Both the position numbers and the translations under genes were made by a program. From an uncultured Bifidobacteriaceae bacterium (GTDB taxonomy: Bacteria; Actinomycetota; Actinomycetes; Actinomycetales; Bifidobacteriaceae): a stretch of 12,159 nt of DNA. Each line of letters begins with the position of its first letter. Within the stretch, counting starts at the first letter, position 1. Below the pieces are notes generated by a model, which was not told the DNA's origin, searched no databases, and saw only the letters and a list, made by a program, of their open reading frames with translations. Shown here in pieces: positions 1 to 5,460 of this stretch. The stretch covers positions 1 through 12,159 of the forward strand of contig CAMXYK010000025.1 in assembly GCA_947253155.1 (NCBI GenBank), read 5' to 3'.

Positions 1-34
1 CAGAGGGTCAGGAGTTCGAGTCTCCTTAGCTCCA
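1..34 (+). tRNA. 3' end of a tRNA, probably tRNA-Ala (5' part outside window)
   Basis: A T arm is visible: stem AGGAG (10-14), loop TTCGAGT (15-21), stem CTCCT (22-26). It is followed by the 3' acceptor strand TAGCTCC (27-33) and discriminator A34. The anticodon lies outside the window, so identity is inferred. The acceptor strand has T at tRNA position 70, as needed for the G3:U70 identity pair of tRNA-Ala, and the segment closely resembles the 3' end of bacterial tRNA-Ala. CCA is not encoded (A34 is followed by CGA), so it must be added after transcription. The tRNA call is firm; the Ala assignment is moderate. Confidence 0.7.
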
Positions 35-42
35 CGAACAGG

Positions 43-74
43 GTTCTGGTTGATTTTTCAATCAGAACTTTTTG
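43..74 (+). terminator. Intrinsic terminator after the tRNA
   Basis: A 10-bp stem, GTTCTGGTTG (43-52) with CAATCAGAAC (59-68), has one G-T wobble and a 6-nt AT-rich loop. It is followed directly by five T (69-73). It lies nine bases after the end of the tRNA, as expected for the end of that transcript, and so separates the tRNA from the ATPase gene. Confidence 0.8.
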
Positions 75-129
75 TTTATTAATTTGTTTTTGGGTTTGTT
101 TCAGTTTTTTATTGTTTAAGCTTGTGTTT

Positions 130-146
130 ATGAGAATGTTTCTCAT
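130..146. promoter_or_regulatory. Fur-family-like operator palindrome upstream of the P-type ATPase
   Basis: ATGAGAATGTTTCTCAT is a perfect inverted repeat with 7-bp arms and a 3-nt centre. Read in the 7-1-7 layout of Fur/Zur/PerR boxes (consensus near TGAtAATnATTaTCA), it matches except for one position beside the centre. It lies 165 bp upstream of the ATPase start. A candidate -10 (TACAAT, 160-165) would put the -35 region (137-142) under the palindrome, which would suit repression. The palindrome is visible directly; assignment to a Fur-family metal sensor is inferred from motif likeness and the downstream metal pump. Confidence 0.5.
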
Positions 147-165
147 CAAGGCCTATTAGTACAAT
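137..165 (+). promoter_or_regulatory. Candidate promoter of the P-type ATPase gene
   Basis: TACAAT at 160-165 matches the -10 consensus at five of six positions. The hexamer 17 bp upstream (TGTTTC, 137-142) is a poor -35. The region 160-195 is very AT-rich, so other -10 elements are possible. If this is right, the leader is about 140 nt and contains the stem-loop at 193-255. Confidence 0.25.
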
Positions 166-192
166 AATTACATATAAATAAATATAAATATC

Positions 193-255
193 TTTACGCC
201 GTGTATTGAGTGCAGCTAAATCAAATCTGCTCTCAATGGGTTAACAAGGCGTGAA
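193..255 (+). other. Two-part stem-loop in the ATPase leader
   Basis: The inner stem is ATTGAGTGCAG (205-215) with CTGCTCTCAAT (227-237), ten of eleven paired, with an 11-nt loop. The outer stem is TTTACGCC (193-200) with GGCGTGAA (248-255), eight pairs including one G-T. An asymmetric internal loop holding GGGTTAAC separates the stems, and GTTAAC recurs near 279-284. It ends 56 bp before the ATPase start. It could be a structured mRNA leader or simply DNA dyads. I do not recognise any known riboswitch class here. Confidence 0.4.
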
Positions 256-310
256 ATCGTGTGTTAGCAGCGTTTAAGCGTAGTTAACCTGATCAGCGTA
301 AGGAAAGTGT

Positions 311-2560
311 ATGCGTAAACTTTTAGCATATTGCCGTCGTGCACCTCAATTAACAGTCGTAATTCTTGCTTTTCCTTTTATTGCGGCTTTGTACTCGTAT
401 AATTTGCCTGTATTAAATACTTTCAGTGAGCAAATATCTAATCTTTCGCAGCAAATCTTTGATTTCTTAAAAATTAATTGCGATATTGCCATAAGTCTTA
501 GTATTGGCAAAACTATTATCGCTATTCTAGTTTTATATACCAGCCTTGTTTCTTTGCACAATATGACTAAAGATTTGCGCGACGGCACCTTAGGTATTGA
601 TTTGCTAGCTTTTGTTGCATTACTTGCAACTCTTAGTATTGGCGAATTTTGGGCTAGCTATTTGATTGTTGTAATGGTTTGGACTGGAGAAGCGATTGAA
701 GATTTTGCGCATATGAAAGCCCAGCGCAACCTATCTCTTTTAGTAAGCGCAGCTCCAAAAACTGCTCATCTTATGACTTTGCCAGGTATTGAGCATGGAA
801 TGAATCATAATCAAGCAAATGATGAATCCTACGAACCGCCATGTTTGAGTGAAAATCAGTGCAAGCCTAGCTCGTGTGTGCTGTGCCAGCATGCTGAATT
901 TAGAAAAGTAGATGCCGCTAATTCTGAGCAATCTAATATTAGCGAGCAAACTTGCGACTATAAACACAATATTTGTCCATTTTTGCAATCAACTGCAGAC
1001 GGCGAAATCTCCTCAAATTTGCAGCGTTACAAAACGGTTCCAGTTGATGAATTAAAGATTGGAAACGTAATTATTGTGCTTCCTGGCGAAACTGTGCCAG
1101 TTGATGGCGAGCTGCTAAGTGGTTCTGCAATTTTAGACACAAGTGCTATTAACGGAGAATCCGTGCCCCGAGAAGTCTATGCGGGAGCTGCAGTGCTTTC
1201 AGGCTGTGTAAACGGTGGAGTTGTGCTTATTATGCGCGTAACAAAGCTGTCTAAAAACTCGCAGTATCAGAAAATCATGCAGCTTGTTGAGTCTGCTAGG
1301 TCTTCTAAAGCTGCAGTAGTTAGATTTGCAGACATGCTATCTGTGCCGTTTACAGTATTATCTTTTGCGATTGCAGGTATTGCTTGGGCGGTTTCTGGCG
1401 ATGTATTGCGATTTGCGCAAGTACTGGTTTTGGCAACTCCTTGCCCGCTGCTTATTGCGGTGCCGGTTGCATGCATGGCTGGTACTGGGCGTTTAGCGAA
1501 ACTTGGAATCGTTGTAAAAAGTCAGGATGTTCTGGAGCAATTAAGCCGAGTAACAGACGTATTCTTCGACAAAACTGGCACATTGACTGTAAAACAGCCG
1601 CAGGTGGTAAACGTAGATGTAATCGACACTACGCAGAATGCTGATCGAATTGTGATGCTCGCAGGTGTTCTAGAAACTTATTCTCAGCATATTCTTGCTG
1701 GAGGTATTGCTAAAGCAGGATCAAAACTGTGGGAAAGCACGCACCCATCTTCAACTCCGCAATTGCCTAGCGTTAGAGAGTACCCAGTAGTGCATAGCGT
1801 GAAAGAAACTGCAGGCCAAGGCATTCAGGGCGTTGTGGATGGTGTTTTGGTGCGCGTTGGGCGTAGAAAGTATGTTACAGAGCAAGCTGATATTAATAAG
1901 CAAGCTATAAATCAAACTGTTGTTAACGCACTTTCTGCAGACGAAATGGCAACCTACGTGTCTTTTGACGGCGTGATGGTAGGAAGAATCGTATTAAAAG
2001 ATGTGCCGCGAAATAACGCGAAATCAACTGTTGAAAATTTGCGTTCGCTTGGAGTTAAATCAATATCTATTCTTACTGGCGACGGTATGCAAGCCGCAAC
2101 AACCATTGGCAAAAGCGTCGGTATTGATTCTGTGCATGCAGATTTGCTTCCGCAAGATAAATTAGCGTATGTAAGAAAGCACAATTACAATGCGGCCAAA
2201 AATAAGAAAGATTCAACCGTAACAATGATGGTTGGTGACGGCGTAAACGATGCTCCAGTGCTTGCTGCCTCCGATATTGGCGTAGCAGTAACGGATGGCA
2301 CGGATACTGCAGCATCTGAGTGTGCGCAAGTTGTTATTATGAACAACGATATTGCGTCAGTTGCTGGCGCAATACGTGTAGCAAAACAAACTAAGCGCAT
2401 TATGGTTCAGTCAGTAATGATTGGAATTGGTTTAGCAATTATTAGCATGATTTTTGCAGCTTTTGGCTTTATTCCAGCGGTTATTGGAGCCATGATGCAA
2501 GAAATAATCGATGTTATTGCAATTACGTGGGCTTTAACAGCATTGCGCGAACGCAAGTAA
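311..2560 (+). CDS. Heavy-metal-translocating P-type ATPase (P1B family, TPC motif)
   Basis: This is an ATP-driven metal ion pump of the cytoplasmic membrane. The 749 residues show the P-type core: phosphorylation motif DKTGTLT (D420), TGD (589-591), GDGVNDAP (642-649) and a modified actuator loop NGES (281-284, usually TGES). The ion-path motif is TPCP (376-379) rather than the CPC of copper and cadmium pumps. This fits the P1B-5 type, for which Ni/Fe export has been shown in a Sinorhizobium homologue, and QE..D at 730-734 in the last membrane segment agrees. About eight hydrophobic segments occur (13-32, 58-80, 94-110, 112-130, 342-362, 368-390, 700-720, 722-745). There is no N-terminal HMA domain. 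Instead an insert of about 80 residues (157-240) carries Cys 178, 184, 189, 192, 215 and 222 plus several His. The N-domain HP motif reads HI (460-461). AAGGAAAG stands 3 bp before ATG 311. The substrate is not determined; Fe, Ni or another divalent ion is possible. Confidence 0.9.
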   Translation: MRKLLAYCRRAPQLTVVILAFPFIAALYSYNLPVLNTFSEQISNLSQQIFDFLKINCDIAISLSIGKTIIAILVLYTSLVSLHNMTKDLRDGTLGIDLLAFVALLATLSIGEFWASYLIVVMVWTGEAIEDFAHMKAQRNLSLLVSAAPKTAHLMTLPGIEHGMNHNQANDESYEPPCLSENQCKPSSCVLCQHAEFRKVDAANSEQSNISEQTCDYKHNICPFLQSTADGEISSNLQRYKTVPVDELKIGNVIIVLPGETVPVDGELLSGSAILDTSAINGESVPREVYAGAAVLSGCVNGGVVLIMRVTKLSKNSQYQKIMQLVESARSSKAAVVRFADMLSVPFTVLSFAIAGIAWAVSGDVLRFAQVLVLATPCPLLIAVPVACMAGTGRLAKLGIVVKSQDVLEQLSRVTDVFFDKTGTLTVKQPQVVNVDVIDTTQNADRIVMLAGVLETYSQHILAGGIAKAGSKLWESTHPSSTPQLPSVREYPVVHSVKETAGQGIQGVVDGVLVRVGRRKYVTEQADINKQAINQTVVNALSADEMATYVSFDGVMVGRIVLKDVPRNNAKSTVENLRSLGVKSISILTGDGMQAATTIGKSVGIDSVHADLLPQDKLAYVRKHNYNAAKNKKDSTVTMMVGDGVNDAPVLAASDIGVAVTDGTDTAASECAQVVIMNNDIASVAGAIRVAKQTKRIMVQSVMIGIGLAIISMIFAAFGFIPAVIGAMMQEIIDVIAITWALTALRERK

Positions 2561-2666
2561 ATTATTCTTAACCATAGTTACTTGGGTATGTTATAAGACG
2601 AAACAATGCGCTAGTCTAATTATGAAAGCATACGAGTTAGCTTCGCCTATTAATAATTAAGCTGGA

Positions 2667-2713
2667 ACGTAACTTATTTTTTGCAACGTACAGATAACGC
2701 TTTGTAGTTACGT
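2667..2713. repeat. Inverted repeat in the ATPase-fprA gap
   Basis: ACGTAACT (2667-2674) and AGTTACGT (2706-2713) are perfect inverted 8-mers 31 bp apart, with AGCT flanking both. A third ACGTA lies between them (2686-2690). The gap 2561-2805 also holds small dyads: TTAATAATTAA (2650-2660), AAGCA/TGCTT (2724-2728 and 2734-2738) and CGCGC/GCGCG (2745-2749 and 2756-2760). I see no convincing terminator for the ATPase gene, since no stem is followed by a T run. These dyads may be the structured leader of fprA; their function is unknown. Confidence 0.4.
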
Positions 2714-2805
2714 AGCTTTTATGAAGCAACCTATGCTTGTAGGCCGCGCAAAATAGCGCGAACATGGCAAAACTGCCGTATATACAGCTCAATATGGGGA
2801 TAATA

Positions 2806-4272
2806 ATGGAAAAAAATAATTTAAACGAAAATGTTTCACAAGAAACATCTCAATTGCGAATTGCAGTAATTGGTGCAGGTCCTGCCGGAGTGTATTCTTC
2901 CGATATTTTCTTGCGCCAGCTTGCTAAACGCGGCGAAGAATTAGGTCTTGGCACAAGCGCTCGCATTGATCTTTTTGAAAAATTGCCTGTGCCTTTCGGC
3001 TTAGTGCGTTATGGAGTGGCTCCGGATCACCCAAGTATTAAATTTATTGCTGACGCGCTTGAAAAAACGCTTGATAATCCAAATATTCATCTTTACGCAA
3101 ATGTTGAATTTGGTAAAGATGTTACTTTAGAAGATTTGTTGGAGCGCTACGATGCAGTGTTATTCGCAACTGGTGCTGTAGAAGATAGGCCGCTTCGAGG
3201 AGTTCCAGGCGCTGATTTAGACGGAGTGTACGGAGCTGCAAAATTCGTAGAATGGTACGACGGATACCCAACTAGCAAGCGCACGTGGCCGCTTGAAGCC
3301 AAGGAAGTAGCTGTTATTGGCGGCGGAAACGTGGCAATGGATGTTGCTCGTGAGCTTTTGCGCGATCCTGATTATTTGCGCGCACATACGGATATTCCAG
3401 ACGATGTGTACGAAGGATTGCAGAAAAATCAAACTCAAACCTTGCATTTATTTATTCGACGAGGCGTAGCTCAAGCGAAATTCTCCGTGCAAGAATTGCG
3501 TGAAATGGAAAAGTTATCCGGAGTGCAAATTGTTATTAACGAGGACGATTTTGAGCTAGACGATGAAACAATAGAAGTTGCTGGTAACGATAAGCTCACG
3601 CGTCAAATGGTTGAGGAACTTTTTGCGATTCGAGACATGGCAGAAGACATGGAAGACGGCGGAAACGTTGATTTTGAAGGTAATCCTGCCAACCGACGTT
3701 ACGTTATTCATTTCAACTCGGCTCCGGTTGAAATTCTTGGCGAAGATGGGCATGTGAAAGCAATACGAGTTGAGCGAACTGTTACAAGCGCGGACGGCAC
3801 AATGACTCGTACTGGTGAATTTGAAGATTACGATGTGCAAGCTGTGTACCATGCCATTGGCTACCATCCTGCAGAAGTTGCAGGCATTGCTTACGACGAA
3901 AAGCGCACGTTGCTTGCTAATAATGATGGCCGAATAGTAACTTCTGTAGAAAATGGTGAGGTGCGCGAACGCTTGTATGCTACCGGCTGGGCTAAAAGAG
4001 GACCTGTTGGTTTAATCGGCTCTACTAAATCTGACGCGCTTCTTATTGTTGACCGCATGCTTGAAGATTTAGCAAAATCCGGGCTTATTGCAAAAGATCG
4101 TGACGAAAAGTCTATTGATGAACTGCTAGCTTCGCGTGAAATACATCCTGTTGACTACGCAGGCTGGAAGCGAGTTGATAATTACGAGCGTGCTTCCGGC
4201 GCAAGTGAGCAGCGCGCGCGAAAGAAAGTGGTATCTTCTGCAGAACTTTTAGAAATTGCTCTAGGAAAATAG
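2806..4272 (+). CDS. fprA: Ferredoxin/adrenodoxin-type NADP+ reductase (FprA family)
   Basis: This FAD enzyme moves electrons between NADPH and ferredoxin (EC 1.18.1.2 type), in the cytosol. With the start chosen here it has 488 residues. FAD-binding GAGPAG is at 23-28, the family segment LPVPFGLVRYGVAPDHP at 60-76, FATGA at 120-124, NADP-binding GGGNVA at 172-177, and the family signature GWAKRGPVGLIGSTKSDA at 394-411. The layout matches actinobacterial FprA and mitochondrial adrenodoxin reductase, not the plant-type FNR. In-frame ATGs also occur at 2764 and 2794. I chose 2806 because GGGGA (2796-2800) lies 5 bp before it, no ribosome site precedes 2764, and family members begin only a few residues before the FAD motif. 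No ferredoxin gene is adjacent, so the partner is unknown. It appears monocistronic, with 86 bp to htpX. Confidence 0.9.
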   Translation: MEKNNLNENVSQETSQLRIAVIGAGPAGVYSSDIFLRQLAKRGEELGLGTSARIDLFEKLPVPFGLVRYGVAPDHPSIKFIADALEKTLDNPNIHLYANVEFGKDVTLEDLLERYDAVLFATGAVEDRPLRGVPGADLDGVYGAAKFVEWYDGYPTSKRTWPLEAKEVAVIGGGNVAMDVARELLRDPDYLRAHTDIPDDVYEGLQKNQTQTLHLFIRRGVAQAKFSVQELREMEKLSGVQIVINEDDFELDDETIEVAGNDKLTRQMVEELFAIRDMAEDMEDGGNVDFEGNPANRRYVIHFNSAPVEILGEDGHVKAIRVERTVTSADGTMTRTGEFEDYDVQAVYHAIGYHPAEVAGIAYDEKRTLLANNDGRIVTSVENGEVRERLYATGWAKRGPVGLIGSTKSDALLIVDRMLEDLAKSGLIAKDRDEKSIDELLASREIHPVDYAGWKRVDNYERASGASEQRARKKVVSSAELLEIALGK

Positions 4273-4292
4273 CTGAAATTTAATATTTTTTC

Positions 4293-4321
4293 TTGTAGTG
4301 GGTAAACATGCAGTATATATT
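4293..4321 (+). promoter_or_regulatory. Candidate promoter of htpX
   Basis: TTGTAG (4293-4298) and TATATT (4316-4321) are separated by 17 bp. The -10 matches at five of six positions and the -35 at three. It would give a leader of about 30 nt before ATG 4359. The placement suits the gene, but the local sequence is AT-rich and chance matches are common. Confidence 0.35.
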
Positions 4322-4358
4322 CAGAAAAATTTAAGTTCAAATTATTAAACTGGCTCCC

Positions 4359-5240
4359 ATGTTTAAAGGCGTAAGGGACTACCACTATAACAGCTTGAAG
4401 GCCATACTGTTTTTTGGCGTTTTGTGGCTTATTCTTGCGTTAATTTGGGTTCTTTCTGGCACTAATTTTGTGATGCTTATATGGCTTGCGTTGATTGGAA
4501 TTGTTTTCAGCGCTAGTGCTTATTGGTTTTCTAGTAAACTTGCCATTTTTGTTATGCACGCTGTTGAAGTTAGTGAAGATGAGGAGCCAGTTTTATACGG
4601 CACTGTTAGAGAATTGTCTGCTCGAATTGGTAAGCCAATGCCGCGCGTGATGGTGTCTCCTCACCAAAGTCCTAATGCTTTTGCAACTGGAAGAAGTGAG
4701 CGCTACGCAAGTATATGTTTCACTAGAGGTTTGATAAACATACTTAACGAGCGTGAGCTTCGCGGAGTAGTAAGTCATGAATTAATGCATATTTATAATC
4801 ATGATATTCTTGCTTCAGCTTTAGCTACTGCGACTGCAACAATTCTTACGTACGTTGGTTCTTGGCTTGTTTATATAGGCGATACTTACCATCGTGATAT
4901 TCGTAAATATTGCAAATTTGTCGGCCGAGCTTTGAATATGCTATTTGCGCCTATTGCTGCACTTATTATGAAGATTAATATTCCAGTTTCTAGAGAATTT
5001 GATGCAGATAAGGGTGGAAGTGAAATAACTGGTGATTCTGCTGCTCTTGCATCTGCTTTAAACAAAATTGCGTACGGATTGCAACTTCATGAGATGAAAT
5101 CTACTGCAGGATTGCAAGCTGTATCTTCGTTGATGATTATTCAACCATGGAATAATCATGCTTCGATGTTGGTGCGTTTGTGTTCTTCGCATCCTCCTGT
5201 TAAGGAGCGCGTTGGACGTCTTATGCGAATGGCTGCGTAA
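4359..5240 (+). CDS. htpX: Membrane zinc metalloprotease HtpX
   Basis: HtpX is an M48-family endopeptidase that degrades damaged membrane proteins, with its active site on the cytoplasmic side. At 293 residues it equals E. coli HtpX in length. Two N-terminal membrane segments (about 14-33 and 36-56) are followed by the substrate-site motif NAFATGR (106-112) and the zinc site HELMH (H140, E141, H144). Two further hydrophobic stretches follow (about 152-173 and 191-210), then the third ligand in REFDAD (E213), and the C-terminal SHPP...ERVGRL (277-288) typical of the family. All catalytic residues are present. No good ribosome site precedes ATG 4359 (CTGGCTCCC), so initiation may be weak; the start is supported by length and by the short hydrophilic lead before the first membrane segment. 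It appears to be a single-gene unit. Confidence 0.93.
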   Translation: MFKGVRDYHYNSLKAILFFGVLWLILALIWVLSGTNFVMLIWLALIGIVFSASAYWFSSKLAIFVMHAVEVSEDEEPVLYGTVRELSARIGKPMPRVMVSPHQSPNAFATGRSERYASICFTRGLINILNERELRGVVSHELMHIYNHDILASALATATATILTYVGSWLVYIGDTYHRDIRKYCKFVGRALNMLFAPIAALIMKINIPVSREFDADKGGSEITGDSAALASALNKIAYGLQLHEMKSTAGLQAVSSLMIIQPWNNHASMLVRLCSSHPPVKERVGRLMRMAA

Positions 5241-5333
5241 ATTCGTATTTGTTGTGTGCTGCACGTGTTGAAGCAGTAAGCCGCACATGGTACCCTTAAA
5301 TGGTTGTTAAGAGTTATTTTGACGAATTATTGT

Positions 5334-5339
5334 TATAAA
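5334..5339 (+). promoter_or_regulatory. Candidate -10 box for tRNA-Gly
   Basis: TATAAA at 5334-5339 lies 21 bp before the mature tRNA 5' end, a normal distance for a tRNA promoter. No good -35 is found 17 bp upstream (GAGTTA). A TTGACG at 5319-5324 is only 9 bp away and therefore too close to pair with it. Between htpX and this point, CTTAA/TTAAG (5295-5299 and 5307-5311), followed by a T-rich stretch, may be a weak terminator. Confidence 0.25.
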
Positions 5340-5360
5340 TAGCTCGATTAATTACAACTT

Positions 5361-5431
5361 GCGGACATAGTTCATCGGTAGAATGGAAGCTTCCCAAGCT
5401 TCAGAGGCGGGTTCGATTCCCGTTGTCCGCT
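5361..5431 (+). tRNA. tRNA-Gly (anticodon CCC)
   Basis: It forms a full cloverleaf of 71 nt. The acceptor is GCGGACA (5361-5367) with TGTCCGC (5424-5430), perfectly paired. The D arm is GTTC/GAAT-like, the anticodon arm GAAGC-TTCCCAA-GCTTC gives anticodon CCC, and the T arm is GCGGG-TTCGATT-CCCGT with one wobble. The discriminator is T5431 and CCA is not encoded. It reads the GGG glycine codon. A small stem TTGTC (5423-5427) with GACAA (5436-5440), followed by TTCTTTT, overlaps the 3' acceptor strand and may act as a weak terminator. Confidence 0.95.
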
Positions 5432-5460
5432 CTTCGACAAGTTCTTTTACTATCTAGTAT

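Noticed and set aside
1..34. tRNA 3' end as an integration (att) site
   Set aside because: No integrase, no second copy of the tRNA end in the window, and the downstream genes look like ordinary chromosomal genes.
130..146. DtxR/IdeR-type iron box
   Set aside because: The palindrome does not fit the TTAGGTTAGCCTAACCTAA-like pattern and is much closer to Fur-family boxes.
2764..2805. Upstream ATG (2764) as the fprA start
   Set aside because: No ribosome site precedes it and it adds residues not expected before the FAD motif; ATG 2806 is better placed.
5361..5431. GGAAGCTTCC palindrome as an operator
   Set aside because: It is part of the anticodon arm of tRNA-Gly.
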